Below are positions 45,560 through 55,100 of a stretch of 64,000 nucleotides of DNA, one piece after another. The notes under the pieces are model-generated. The model did not search any database, was not told the DNA's origin, and saw nothing but the letters and a program-made list of their open reading frames with translations. A program made the position numbers and the translations under genes. The DNA is from Ahrensia kielensis DSM 5890 (lineage in GTDB: Bacteria; Pseudomonadota; Alphaproteobacteria; Rhizobiales; Rhizobiaceae), in NCBI RefSeq assembly GCF_000374465.1, contig NZ_KB894532.1, forward strand, positions 115,616 to 179,615, written 5' to 3'. How positions within the stretch are numbered: the stretch's first letter is position 1; every line of letters begins with the position of its first letter.

Positions 45560-46522
45560 TTATTTCTTTGTTTCAGCTTCAAGCTCGACCAACATTGGAG
45601 CCTTCACGCGCCAATCTTCATACCATGCGTCGATTGCAGGTCCGAACCATTCACGGCCCACAGTCGTCACGTCCACATCGGTCGTTTCCAGATCAGCTTT
45701 GTATTTGGCATCAATTTCAGCATATTTGCCGACCATCTCATCCAATTTGCGGGCAAAGACTTCGTCGATCACAGCACGGTCTTTTTCATCAATGCTCTGC
45801 CATTTACGACCAGAACCAATTGCTGCCATTGGGAACATCATATGGTTTGAGATAATGATGGATTCGGCGTGATCGTAATACTTAGTGTTCCAAGTACCCT
45901 CGACATCGATTTGCATTCCATCAACCTGACCATTGGCAAACGCATCATAAAGCGCTGGCAAAGGCATTGGTGTCGGCGCGGCACCCAGTGCTTCCCAAAA
46001 AGCAAGCTCTGGTGCAAATGGAATAGTGCGGATTTTCTTGCCTTTTAGGTCTTCGATCTTTTCGACCTTTGGACCAGTAACAATGATCCGCATTCCGGCC
46101 ATGCCCCAGCCAAAACCAACAAGACCAAAGTTTGACATATTATCGAGCAGTTTTTGCGCTGTCGGCCCTTTTAACAATTCGCGCGCACCAGCAACATCAT
46201 CGACCAGATAAGGTGCGAGAAAAATACCGTAATTAGGGTCACGGTTGGCAAATTCACCCAATGTGAAGAATGCAAAATCCATTGCCCCAGTTTGAAGCTG
46301 TTGTAGCATTTGTGATTCATTACCCAGCTGACCTGATGGGAAAAGAAGGATATCCACGCGGCCATCTGTCTTTTCTTTGATTTCGGCAGCAGCTTCTGTG
46401 GCTGAAACCGTCCACTGGTGCGGCGGCGGTGTTATCAAACCAAGGCGGTATTCCTCGGCTGAGGCAACGCTCGGCAAGGCTAATGCTGCCAATCCAATTG
46501 CAAATTTCTTAAGTGTATTCAT
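45560..46522 (-). CDS. dctP: TRAP transporter substrate-binding protein (DctP family)
   Basis: A 320-residue periplasmic binding protein with a signal peptide (FAIGLAALALPSVASAEEYR, cleavage after ASA) and the DctP core (GGRVDILLFPSGQLGN-type; IEDLKGKKIRTIPFAPEL). It captures a carboxylate substrate for the DctQ-DctM permease encoded in the same operon. The probable ligand is the aromatic acid degraded by the operon. Confidence 0.92.
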   Translation of the reverse strand: MNTLKKFAIGLAALALPSVASAEEYRLGLITPPPHQWTVSATEAAAEIKEKTDGRVDILLFPSGQLGNESQMLQQLQTGAMDFAFFTLGEFANRDPNYGIFLAPYLVDDVAGARELLKGPTAQKLLDNMSNFGLVGFGWGMAGMRIIVTGPKVEKIEDLKGKKIRTIPFAPELAFWEALGAAPTPMPLPALYDAFANGQVDGMQIDVEGTWNTKYYDHAESIIISNHMMFPMAAIGSGRKWQSIDEKDRAVIDEVFARKLDEMVGKYAEIDAKYKADLETTDVDVTTVGREWFGPAIDAWYEDWRVKAPMLVELEAETKK

Positions 46523-46524
46523 GT

Positions 46525-47457
46525 CTACTCTCCCTGTTTACGATAGTTTTCTTTGATCGGCTTCAACGCGCGCATAACCTTCGGCAATGCAGCATCGCGG
46601 GCCGTCGTTATTTCTGCGACAGAGCGTGGATCAACTTCTGTCATCCCTTCCGTCAAAACTTTGGCAGCAGTAACAAGATTAGGTGTTCCAAGATCATTCC
46701 ACAGACTTGTCGTCGCGGGTCCCAGAGCTTCGATATAACCTGCCATGCCTGCATCTCCTCCCGAGAGATGAAACACGCCGCCTGGCCCCATTAGGCACCA
46801 ACGCGGTGCCAAGCCTTCGCTAATGGCATTTTCAACATCCGCCATGGTTGCAGCCCCAGTAGCGACAAGATGAACAGCCTCGCGCCAAAGCGCGAACTGA
46901 AGCCGGTTCACCAAGTGTCCACGCATTGGCTTGGCCATACGTAAAACCGTTTTACCCATCGCCGCATAAATAGCCTCTGCATCATCAAGTATGCTTGGCA
47001 GCGTATTGCTCTGCCCCACCAGTTCAACAGTCGGCATCAAATATGGTGGGTTGCATGGATGAGCGATAAACAGCCTGTCAGGATTTGTTAGTCCCGATGC
47101 AATCATATCCGGTGTGAACCCCGAAGACGACGACGCTATCGGAGTTGTTTTTCCAATCAGCGGCTCAAGTTCAGCAAGCACATTATGCTTAAGTGTCAAA
47201 TCTTCAGGCAAAGCTTCCTGCACTAAATCAGCGCACGGTGCTTGATCTACATTTAAAACATGGCGCGGCGCCGTGGTTTTTTCCCGCATTGTACCAAGCG
47301 CAACCATGACGGGTTGTGCAGCTTGCCAAGTCTGCTCAAGCCGATCAGCAACCAAAGCATCGGGGTCGACCACAGCAACATCGTGACCTGCGCCAGCAAA
47401 AGCTGCGGCCCAACCACAACCAATTAACCCACCGCCTATGACGAGAATTTGCGCCAT
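46525..47457 (-). CDS. 3-hydroxyacyl-CoA dehydrogenase family protein
   Basis: A 310-residue NAD-dependent dehydrogenase with GGGLIGCGWAAAFAGAGHDV (Rossmann, GxGxxG), SSSSGFTP and the catalytic HPCNPPYLMPTVELV. The domain layout matches the L-gulonate/L-carnitine 3-dehydrogenase-type subgroup rather than fatty-acid oxidation enzymes. Its ATG overlaps the dctM stop (TAATG) and its stop is two bases before dctP, so it is embedded in the transporter genes. It may oxidise a hydroxy side chain of the imported substrate. Confidence 0.87.
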   Translation of the reverse strand: MAQILVIGGGLIGCGWAAAFAGAGHDVAVVDPDALVADRLEQTWQAAQPVMVALGTMREKTTAPRHVLNVDQAPCADLVQEALPEDLTLKHNVLAELEPLIGKTTPIASSSSGFTPDMIASGLTNPDRLFIAHPCNPPYLMPTVELVGQSNTLPSILDDAEAIYAAMGKTVLRMAKPMRGHLVNRLQFALWREAVHLVATGAATMADVENAISEGLAPRWCLMGPGGVFHLSGGDAGMAGYIEALGPATTSLWNDLGTPNLVTAAKVLTEGMTEVDPRSVAEITTARDAALPKVMRALKPIKENYRKQGE

Positions 47458-48728
47458 TAGAAAGCATCCTTCAAAGCAGTAGATAGCAATGGAAAGAAGG
47501 CGAGCAAGATCAGTACCAAGGCGACCGAAAACAAGAATGGGAGAATTAGCCGTGCAATGCGTTCAGCGCGCACGCCGCTCATTAATGCCGCAGTAAATAG
47601 CCCTGTTCCCACGGGTGGCGTGAGTAACCCCATCGTTAAATTCAAACAGATTATGACGCCGAATTGGAAAGCGTCGATATCGTACACTCCGGTCGCAACC
47701 GGCAAGAATACGGGAACCACAAGAATGATCGCAGGTATTGGGTCCACAACCATACCCAGCAACAGCAGCAAAAGGTTCAACATTAGTAAGAACATTACAG
47801 GTGACGTCGTAAGCGACTGCATCCAAGCAGCAACAATTGCAGGCAGGTTTTCAAAAGTGATAACCCAGCTGAAAATTTGAGCTGCGGCGATCAGAAATAA
47901 GACCACAGCTGAGCCTCGTCCTGCGCTAGCAAATGCTGGAAATATCTGTTTCCAAGTCATTTCGCGGTAAATAAACAATCCGATAAAAGCAGCCGCAGCT
48001 GCTGCAATGGCAGCCGCTTCCGTAGGCGTGGCAATGCCGCCAAGGATTGTGCCAACCACGATCAGTGGGATCAAAGCTGCAGGAAGTGCATTCCAAACGG
48101 CAAGTCCACGCACACGAATTGGCATTTTAGGTGTAACTGGGAACCCGTGTTTGCGCCCAAGCCAAGCCACCACAATAACAAAGCCCAAGAACATCATCAT
48201 GCCCGGTATAATGCCGGCAATAAACAAATCCCCGATGGGAAGCTGAGCAATAACGCCAAAAATAATGAACATCATTGACGGCGGTATAATTGGTGCAAGC
48301 AACCCACCTGCGGCAGTGATCGCGACGCTCACATCCTTAGGATAACCGGCACGAACCATTTCAGGCACGGCAATGCGAGACATAATTGTAATCTGAGCAA
48401 CTGTGGACCCTAATATGGAAGCCATCATCATGTTGGCGACTAAATTTACATAGGCTAATCCGCCGCGCATTTGGCCCAGAAGCGCCAGCGCCAGCGCCAT
48501 CAATCGACGGCCAATGCCGCCAGCATTCATAAATTCACCGAGAAGGATGAAAAGTGGCAATGCCAACAATCCATAATTCTCCATACCGCCAAAGAACTGC
48601 TGCGGAAATGATTGCAACAAAATCCAATTTCCGGTCATTGCAATATATACCAAAGACAAGAAAATCAGCGCAAAAGAGATCGGCAGACCTGCAGCCAAAA
48701 AAGCAAAGAAACTACCCGCCGATATCAT
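47457..48728 (-). CDS. dctM: TRAP transporter large permease (DctM)
   Basis: A 423-residue polytopic membrane protein, the Na+-coupled large subunit of a TRAP system, with GAVTP-like segments (GVIAQLPIGDLFIAGIIPGM; IIPPSMMFIIFGV; GMVVDPIPAIILVVPV). Its ATG overlaps the dctQ stop (ATGA). It works with the DctQ and DctP proteins of this operon. Confidence 0.95.
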   Translation of the reverse strand: MISAGSFFAFLAAGLPISFALIFLSLVYIAMTGNWILLQSFPQQFFGGMENYGLLALPLFILLGEFMNAGGIGRRLMALALALLGQMRGGLAYVNLVANMMMASILGSTVAQITIMSRIAVPEMVRAGYPKDVSVAITAAGGLLAPIIPPSMMFIIFGVIAQLPIGDLFIAGIIPGMMMFLGFVIVVAWLGRKHGFPVTPKMPIRVRGLAVWNALPAALIPLIVVGTILGGIATPTEAAAIAAAAAAFIGLFIYREMTWKQIFPAFASAGRGSAVVLFLIAAAQIFSWVITFENLPAIVAAWMQSLTTSPVMFLLMLNLLLLLLGMVVDPIPAIILVVPVFLPVATGVYDIDAFQFGVIICLNLTMGLLTPPVGTGLFTAALMSGVRAERIARLILPFLFSVALVLILLAFFPLLSTALKDAF

Positions 48729-49285
48729 TGGAAATCTCCTCTAGGTCGCATGAGTTGCGCTGCCGTGTGAACAAGTCCCGTCAGACAAAAAATTGGTAGG
48801 ATCAACCAAAACCACACTTTTGGCAGACCAAGCGTCACCGTTGGTTCTTGATAGATAAAGTTGAACGTTTCACTCGAAAACGCAGCAATTGATCCTGCAT
48901 TCCATAGCGTGATGGGATCAAACCAACGCCACAATATAACGGCGAAAATAGCAAAAAAGGCAAAAAGGAAGGTATCAACGAGTACAGATAAAAGTATACG
49001 CATACGCCCGCTCAGCATATCCGATACCAAAGTTACAGCGAGATGCTCTCGTTTAGCCAGTGCCAACGATGCGCCAAAAAACGCCACCCATATCATGAGA
49101 AAAACGGCCGCTTCATCTACCCATATGACAGGAGAGCCAACGGCACGCGATACGACATTCAGCATCAGAAATGCAAAAATCGCCACCATCAACACACCAA
49201 TCAATATGAATTCAACACGGGCAACACCTGCGCTAACTCTCACCAACCAAGGCTGCGGCAGTTCTATCTGAGTGTCATTGAACAT
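48725..49285 (-). CDS. dctQ: TRAP transporter small permease (DctQ)
   Basis: A 186-residue protein with four membrane segments (FILIGVLMVAIFAFLMLNVV; VFLMIWVAFFGASLALAKRE; the LAKREH motif is typical of DctQ). The second of two adjacent ATGs (49285) has GGAGG five bases upstream. It is the first gene of the catabolic operon; the 140-base gap to the divergent GntR gene holds the promoter and AT-rich repeats. Confidence 0.92.
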   Translation of the reverse strand: MFNDTQIELPQPWLVRVSAGVARVEFILIGVLMVAIFAFLMLNVVSRAVGSPVIWVDEAAVFLMIWVAFFGASLALAKREHLAVTLVSDMLSGRMRILLSVLVDTFLFAFFAIFAVILWRWFDPITLWNAGSIAAFSSETFNFIYQEPTVTLGLPKVWFWLILPIFCLTGLVHTAAQLMRPRGDFQ

Positions 49286-49305
49286 CATTACCTCCACGGG
49301 TGAAT

Positions 49306-49350
49306 AAATATTTATATTTTGGTCCAGTCAACAAAAATATTTATATTTTT
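49306..49350. promoter_or_regulatory. AT-rich direct repeats, putative operator of the first GntR regulator
   Basis: The 15-mer AAATATTTATATTTT occurs at 49306-49320 and exactly again at 49336-49350, 30 bases apart, which is close to three helical turns. Between them lies TGGTCCAGTCAACA, a shape seen in FCD-type GntR operators. All of it sits just upstream of dctQ and of the regulator. Confidence 0.55.
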
Positions 49351-49426
49351 TATTTTTATGCGATAACATAAACATTCTGGAAAAATTCATTTAAAGCGGC
49401 TATAGACGTGTCGAGGGAGAGCAGAA

Positions 49427-50125
49427 GTGAGCAAAACCAGTTTGATGAGAGAAGCAGGCGAAGAGAAAACAACGTCCGAACGGGCGTATCGTTTGCTACG
49501 CGAAGATATCGTATCTGGCGCTCTTGCTCCTGGGCAAAAACTCAAAATCGAAATGCTGCGCAATCGCTATGATATAGGTTCCGGCCCGCTTCGTGAGGCG
49601 ATGTCGCGATTAGCTGGCGACCATTTGGTTCAAATTTTAGGGCAACGCGGCTTTGTTGTTGCAGATTTTACTGTTCAAGATGCACGTGAAATCGGCGACT
49701 TACGTAAACTGGTCGAAGCAGAAGCATTGAGCCTTTCAATCCCGAATGGTGATACGGCTTGGGAAGAACGTATAATCACGACTTTTCATAGGCTTGAAAG
49801 GTTGGAAACCGGTCCAGAGCGCGGCGTTGAAGCACTCGCAGAGTGGGAACAACTTAACGGCGCGTTTCACGAAGCGCTTGTCGCTGCATGTCCATCCGTT
49901 TGGCTGCTGCGCACCCGCGCTGGAATGTTCAAACACCACGAACGGTTTCGCAGACTAAGCCGCCTACGCACGGTTTTAACCCGTGATATTCACGGCGAAC
50001 ACCGCGCCCTTATGGAAGCCGCGCTCGACAAGGATGTGGCTAAAAGTCAGCGGGTCATCCGAACCCATATAGAAGCGACGACCGAAGCTGTGATCAATGC
50101 GATAAAGTCTTTGGGTGTAAGTTAA
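49427..50125 (+). CDS. GntR family regulator, FCD subfamily (catabolic block A)
   Basis: A 232-residue regulator with a GntR winged helix (RAYRLLREDIVSGALAPGQK; GPLREAMSRLAGDHLVQI) and a C-terminal FCD ligand-binding domain (AEWEQLNGAFHEALVAACPS; HGEHRALMEAALDKDVAKS). GTG start after GGGAGAG. Divergent from the dctQ operon, which it most likely controls in response to a small organic acid. Confidence 0.93.
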   Translation: MSKTSLMREAGEEKTTSERAYRLLREDIVSGALAPGQKLKIEMLRNRYDIGSGPLREAMSRLAGDHLVQILGQRGFVVADFTVQDAREIGDLRKLVEAEALSLSIPNGDTAWEERIITTFHRLERLETGPERGVEALAEWEQLNGAFHEALVAACPSVWLLRTRAGMFKHHERFRRLSRLRTVLTRDIHGEHRALMEAALDKDVAKSQRVIRTHIEATTEAVINAIKSLGVS

Positions 50126-50356
50126 GTCTTTCGACACGTGGGCTAGTCCAAAATGATCAAAGCCACCTTGAGGCACTCCAGAAATGGCGCACTAAACCCA
50201 ACCTGTAGCTGAAATATTGATTTTCAGAAGATTTTGACCCATTTTTTCATTCGAACCTGTCCCACCTAAGCAGGCGTAACTAGTTACTGGTATAAAGATT
50301 TTCGAATTAAAGGTGGATCAGGACGAAACAACAAACTGGATCAGCCTTACCCGACA

Positions 50357-50438
50357 ATCAACAGCTTCACTTCAGATGGCATCAACCAGCATATTTTTTA
50401 CGCCAATTATAGAACGTCGCCACGCCGATCCCGGCTTT
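50357..50438 (-). pseudogene. IS3-family orfA remnant
   Basis: Minus-strand translation gives KAGIGVATFYNWRKKYAG and, after a one-base shift, GLMPSEVKLL, matching the helix-turn-helix part of IS3-group orfA proteins. Only a few dozen codons remain. It lies in the gap between the GntR gene and osmC. Confidence 0.7.
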
Positions 50439-50453
50439 GTCACATTTTTAAAT

Positions 50454-50479
50454 GAACGCAGAAAAACAATTCTGCGTTC
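50454..50479. terminator. Hairpin downstream of osmC
   Basis: GAACGCAGAA and TTCTGCGTTC form a perfect 10-bp stem with a 6-base loop. It sits 53 bases past the osmC stop (minus strand) and may terminate that transcript. The rest of 50126-50531 contains only the IS remnant. Confidence 0.6.
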
Positions 50480-50531
50480 GACTATAATTATGGACTACGT
50501 CCACATTTCACAAAGAGTGAAATGTAAGAAA

Positions 50532-51059
50532 CTAGTCAGTGTTACCAGCATACTCACTGGCAGGTTTTTGTATCCATGTAACTTTCATGTCTACTTTTGC
50601 GGCACTGAACAGGTTCATCACTGGACAACGATATTCCACATTCTTGCACAACTGATCAAACCGCTTTTCTGGCTCGTCACTATAAACCGTGATCTCAAGA
50701 GAACCGCTTTCAAAGTAAGGACGAATGCCAGGAACACCTTTAGGGCCGCGAACATCGATTTGGCTCTCGCACGCAAGGTCAACACCGCTATATGCGAAGC
50801 CCATCGCTGTAGCGACACCATGTATGATGACGCCATCGCACCCCACAAGCGCAACAAGCACAGTTTCCAAAGGACTAGGCGCTGAGTTCGTGCCTCCAAG
50901 GGACGCCGGCTCGTCTGTATATATCGGATCAAAATCACGAACTTGGATTTTAGTTCTTGTTCCAGCCGCATTGGACGCCTTTACATGGCGTATCCCAATT
51001 TTCTTTGTAGCTGGGTCGACACTCGGTTCAATAATATCAGGATCGATCATATTAGACAT
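50532..51059 (-). CDS. OsmC family protein
   Basis: A 175-residue OsmC/Ohr-like peroxidase-fold protein with both redox Cys residues (VGCDGVIIHG and EYRCPVMNLF). It may reduce organic hydroperoxides formed during aromatic breakdown. AAGGA before the ATG; it follows the TctA-TctB gene by 15 bases on the same strand. Confidence 0.88.
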   Translation of the reverse strand: MSNMIDPDIIEPSVDPATKKIGIRHVKASNAAGTRTKIQVRDFDPIYTDEPASLGGTNSAPSPLETVLVALVGCDGVIIHGVATAMGFAYSGVDLACESQIDVRGPKGVPGIRPYFESGSLEITVYSDEPEKRFDQLCKNVEYRCPVMNLFSAAKVDMKVTWIQKPASEYAGNTD

Positions 51060-51074
51060 GTGTATTCCTTCTTC

Positions 51075-53024
51075 TTAAAATAGAGAAATGATTGTACCGA
51101 CGGGTGCATCACCGCGAAGTACATTGAAAAGTAGTAGAGTGATGGCAAATACGACTGCGCCATAAATTGCCGCGGTCCACCACCGCATTTTTGCCCGCAC
51201 GAGCAGCATCCAAACCAGCAGAGCAACTGTTGGAATGCTTAATCCAATTGCCCAAACAGCAATCGAATAAACAATCAGCACTGCTAGGATAATCAGCTCG
51301 CTACCATCGCGCATAAAGTCGCTGCGATATTCGCGAATGCCGCGCAATACTAACCAGAAACTGAGAGCCATACCCGGCACGATTGCAAGCGCAGGCATTA
51401 ACCGTGATGACGGGTTGAAGCTCAACATTTCCCATGCTGCATAAACAAACACAACAGATGCAATAATTGCGATGGCTAGTGCGATTGATCTGTTGGAATC
51501 ATCTGTGTCAGCCGCGGATTCTTTTTCAGCTGCGCTGTTAGATGTAGCAGGTACAGCTGTTTTGCGTGCTCTGATCCATTTGAATGCTGAAACCAACACT
51601 GGGATCACAATGATAGAACCGATTATCAATACGCCCGGTCTAGCAAGCCAACTCCAGCCATGTATCTGATTGGTCAACCAAAAATACTGCTCCATTGGCC
51701 CCGACAAAACAAAGCCCACCAGCGCTGGTGCGCGCGGCCATCCACCCTGCTTCATTGTCCAGCCCAAAGCACCGAGCCCAAAGAGCATGAAAATATCGCC
51801 CATCGTGGAGGTATTTTGATATGCGCCGATTATCATAACGAGCACGAGCGGCGCTGCGATAATTGCAAATGGAATACTGGTCAATCGCGCCAGCCAAGGC
51901 GTAATGACGAAACAAGCCGCTGCACCAAGAATAGACGTTAAGGCCACAGACCAGACAATTAAATACATAAGGTCTGGATTTTCGGTGATCATTCTTGGAC
52001 CAGGATAGTAGCCGAATGAAAACAGTGCGCCTAAGAATATCGCAGCCGCAGGCCCGCCAGGAACGCTGAATAAAAGCGTTGGCACCAAATCGGAGATCAC
52101 TGTTGCATTGTTTGCACCTTCAGAAGCAGCAATGCCTTTAATCTCTCCCTTGCCAAAGCGAGACTTATCTTTCGTCGATCGGATTGCGTGCCCATAAGCA
52201 ACCCATGTTGATGCAGAGGCACCAACAGCAGGTACAAAACCGCCAAAAACACCGATTATTGATGACCTTAGAATAAGCCACTTATTATCCCAAAAATCTC
52301 GAAGTCCTTCGTTCCAAGAACCAACGGTCATACGCTTTTGAGTAATTCCGCCGCCCGCAGCCAACATTGAGATGACTTCGGCCACGCCGAACAAACCTAG
52401 CGCAACGATGGTCAATGAAAATCCATCTAATAAATAGACTTGGTTGAAAGTGAACCTAAAGTCGGCAGCAGCGCTGGCAGGGCCAACCACGCCTAAGAAT
52501 AAACCAAGGCACGCGGCGGCTAATCCCTTTGCCAAATCCTTACCAATCATTGATGCGGCAAAAAACAGGCCGACCAATGCGAACATGAATAATTCTGGTG
52601 TCGAAAGTAATAAAACTATCGGGCCAGCAATTGGGATTGCGAAAAATAACGTTATCGCTCCAACAAGGCCGCCAACCATTGAAGCTAGAAAACCGACACA
52701 CAACGCGCGAGCAGCCTGACCTTGCTTTGCAAGGGCGTGTCCTTCAATCGCAGTTGGCGCAGAAGCTGGAGAGCCCGGCGCGCCTAGCAGCACCGAAGTG
52801 ATCGTGTCGGATGTGTACACAACGGATACAGCACCAAGCAGCATCGCGAGGCCAGAGTAATCATCTAAATAGTATATAAAGGGCAGCAAAATGGAAACTG
52901 CAGCCACTCCCCCAAGTCCAGGGAGCATGCCAAACACCATTCCGACAGCCATACCACCCAAAAGAGCGAGGAGCCGAATGGGGTCCATAAGCGCTTCCAG
53001 CGCCAAGATCGCATTGTCGATCAT
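51075..53024 (-). CDS. Tripartite tricarboxylate transporter permease, TctA-TctB fusion
   Basis: A 649-residue polytopic protein. The first 500 residues are TctA (GMLPGLGGVAAVSILLPFIY; GVDxxS-like segments; VPAVGASASTWVAYGHAI). The last 150, after a linker rich in Ala, Glu and Asp, have the size and four-helix pattern of TctB (LAIAIIASVVFVYAAWEMLS; LIVYSIAVWAIGLSI). Usually these are separate genes, so this is a natural fusion. It works with the TctC protein encoded next door; the substrate is unknown but probably a carboxylate. Confidence 0.9.
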   Translation of the reverse strand: MIDNAILALEALMDPIRLLALLGGMAVGMVFGMLPGLGGVAAVSILLPFIYYLDDYSGLAMLLGAVSVVYTSDTITSVLLGAPGSPASAPTAIEGHALAKQGQAARALCVGFLASMVGGLVGAITLFFAIPIAGPIVLLLSTPELFMFALVGLFFAASMIGKDLAKGLAAACLGLFLGVVGPASAAADFRFTFNQVYLLDGFSLTIVALGLFGVAEVISMLAAGGGITQKRMTVGSWNEGLRDFWDNKWLILRSSIIGVFGGFVPAVGASASTWVAYGHAIRSTKDKSRFGKGEIKGIAASEGANNATVISDLVPTLLFSVPGGPAAAIFLGALFSFGYYPGPRMITENPDLMYLIVWSVALTSILGAAACFVITPWLARLTSIPFAIIAAPLVLVMIIGAYQNTSTMGDIFMLFGLGALGWTMKQGGWPRAPALVGFVLSGPMEQYFWLTNQIHGWSWLARPGVLIIGSIIVIPVLVSAFKWIRARKTAVPATSNSAAEKESAADTDDSNRSIALAIAIIASVVFVYAAWEMLSFNPSSRLMPALAIVPGMALSFWLVLRGIREYRSDFMRDGSELIILAVLIVYSIAVWAIGLSIPTVALLVWMLLVRAKMRWWTAAIYGAVVFAITLLLFNVLRGDAPVGTIISLF

Positions 53025-53106
53025 TCATAAAATCCTGATAGCAAGCTATTGTTACGCGCAACGAAAGAAGGCGGCTCATTTAAAAAACGAGCCGCCTCAA
53101 GTTACT

Positions 53107-54177
53107 TTAGAACTTCACACCATACTTTTCTGAAAGCAGATCACGCAGATAGGTCTTAACTTCCTCAGATGGTGAAAGGGCAGCTTTCACTGACTTTTCC
53201 GTATCAGCACCAGCATTGAGTTTTGCGCCATTTGTTACTTTTTTGCTTTGCGCTTGGAACTCAGGATCAGCATTGATATCTGCTACTGCCTTTTCAAAAA
53301 TATCCAATACTTCTTGAGGCACATCAGGATGCATGTAACCGGTTAAGCCATATGCGTAGGTTACAGAAGCGATACCTTGATAAGCATCCCATTCAATACC
53401 TGATGGGGCTTTACCATTGAGTGTTTCATACACTTCATAAACGGAAGGTAATTCTGGCGCGATAGGATCACGGCCCTTCAAAACACCGTCTTCAATGGCG
53501 CCGCCTGTCCATAGTGGCACAGCAGTACCGGACTCAACCGACGGAATAACCTGCGTTAAATATACAGGACTAAACTGATAGTCGATATTCATTTCGCCCT
53601 GCTCGAATGCAAGTCGAACCGGACCACGGCCACTAAACCCAAGGACAGATCTTACATCGAGGCCTAGAACCTCAAAAGATAGAAGTGCAGGTAGATCGGA
53701 TGCAGCAGCGGCAATACCGCCATAAAGCAAAGGGGTATCAGAGTTTTTGATGTCTTCGGCTTTTTCAATGCCTGTACTTGGCGACACATAGGCCACAGCA
53801 CCAAAAGGATGCGAGTAAGCAACACGGTAATCTGACAAACGGTACTCTACGCCTTGCTGGCCCAAAACGAATGGGTTCGCTGTTGATGACGTTGTGAAAA
53901 GTATTGTTGTGCCATCTGGTTTTGCGTTTTTCTCAAACCAGTTCGCTCCAAGAATTGAACCGCCGCCTGGGCGATCAATTACATTTATCTTCGGATTGCC
54001 CGGCAAATGTTTCTCAAAATATGGTTCAAGAAACTTAGCTGAAACAAAGGTTGCGCCGCCTTGACCAAACGGCACAATCACGTCAATTGACTTGCCCGCA
54101 AAGTAGTCAGTCTGCGCTTGCGCCGTGGCGACCGTTGCAGCTGTTGCCAGCAATGCTGTTACAAATTTTCTCATCAT
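53107..54177 (-). CDS. Tripartite tricarboxylate transporter substrate-binding protein (TctC/Bug)
   Basis: A 356-residue exported protein with a signal peptide (VTALLATAATVATAQAQT) and the TctC/Bug signature (SIDVIVPFGQGGATFVSAKF; INVIDRPGGGSILGANWFEK). GGAGG lies before the first ATG. It is the binding protein for the fused TctA-TctB permease encoded 82 bases downstream. Confidence 0.9.
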   Translation of the reverse strand: MMRKFVTALLATAATVATAQAQTDYFAGKSIDVIVPFGQGGATFVSAKFLEPYFEKHLPGNPKINVIDRPGGGSILGANWFEKNAKPDGTTILFTTSSTANPFVLGQQGVEYRLSDYRVAYSHPFGAVAYVSPSTGIEKAEDIKNSDTPLLYGGIAAAASDLPALLSFEVLGLDVRSVLGFSGRGPVRLAFEQGEMNIDYQFSPVYLTQVIPSVESGTAVPLWTGGAIEDGVLKGRDPIAPELPSVYEVYETLNGKAPSGIEWDAYQGIASVTYAYGLTGYMHPDVPQEVLDIFEKAVADINADPEFQAQSKKVTNGAKLNAGADTEKSVKAALSPSEEVKTYLRDLLSEKYGVKF

Positions 54178-54213
54178 ACATTCCTCCCTAGTTTTATGGC
54201 TTCTGCGGTTGCA

Positions 54214-55083
54214 TTAGCCGATTGTATTCTCCAACGAACCTAGACCTGTGATACTCACCTTCATCTTGTCTCCCTCAACAAGATATTTAGGTGGTTTAAA
54301 ACCAATCCCGACGCCGACCGGTGTTCCCGTTGCGATAATATCGCCAGGCAACAGTGTCATAGTGCGTGACATAGTTTCAATAAGTGTAGGAATATCAAAG
54401 ATTAGATCACGGATATGAACACGTTGGCGTTCTTCTCCATTAATCTCAGTGACAAGCTCAAGCTCAGTGACATCACCCACTTCATCGGCTGTCGCAAGCC
54501 ATGGACCCATAGGACAGAATGTATCTATTCCTTTGCCTATGACCCATTGGTTATGAACTTTTTGCAGCTCTCTTGATGTCACATCATTGATGACCACGTA
54601 ACCAAAGACGTGCTCATATGCGTCATCCTTAGAGACATTGAATGCACGCTTACCGATAACAACACCGAGCTCACCCTCATAATCGACAGTATTCGTGTGA
54701 TCGAGAGAGCCTTTCACTATGTCGTTAGGGCCGCACACACTTGTTGTCGGCTTCGTAAACACCACAGGATGCGAAGGCACCTGCTCTTTGGCGCTGGAAT
54801 CAAACCCGCTATTATGGAATTCAGCAGCATGTGCGTAATAGTTTTTGCCAACGCAAAAAATGTCCCGCCGAGGCTCAGGTATTGGTGAAAGAAGTTTCAC
54901 CGAAGCCAACGGAATGCGCTGTGCTGACATTGTGCCCCACGCATCCACGGCAGTTTGACCTTCCGCAATTACTTTGAGCACTGCGCTTTGTGCAGCCTCT
55001 CCCTTAACGCAAAGTACAGCATCATCTCCATCGATGAATCCTGCACCTGTTTCGCCTTCATATTCAAACGTAATTAATTTCAT
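54214..55083 (-). CDS. Fumarylacetoacetate hydrolase family protein
   Basis: A 289-residue FAH-fold enzyme with DIFCVGKNYYAHAAEF, the metal-binding VDYEGELGVVIGKRA, and the GDIIATGTPVGVGIG C-terminal motif. Its domain could catalyse decarboxylation or isomerisation of the ring-cleavage product, as HpaG does, or hydrolyse an acylpyruvate. No separate HpaF/HpaG gene is in block A, so this gene may fill that gap. The ATG at 55083 is used. A perfect palindrome lies just upstream. Confidence 0.87.
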   Translation of the reverse strand: MKLITFEYEGETGAGFIDGDDAVLCVKGEAAQSAVLKVIAEGQTAVDAWGTMSAQRIPLASVKLLSPIPEPRRDIFCVGKNYYAHAAEFHNSGFDSSAKEQVPSHPVVFTKPTTSVCGPNDIVKGSLDHTNTVDYEGELGVVIGKRAFNVSKDDAYEHVFGYVVINDVTSRELQKVHNQWVIGKGIDTFCPMGPWLATADEVGDVTELELVTEINGEERQRVHIRDLIFDIPTLIETMSRTMTLLPGDIIATGTPVGVGIGFKPPKYLVEGDKMKVSITGLGSLENTIG

Positions 55084-55100
55084 TTTATCGAGACCATCTA

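Noticed and set aside
50313..50885. Plus-strand ORF of 190 codons across the osmC gene
   Set aside because: It runs antisense through osmC, whose product has both redox Cys motifs, and through the IS remnant. No ribosome site.
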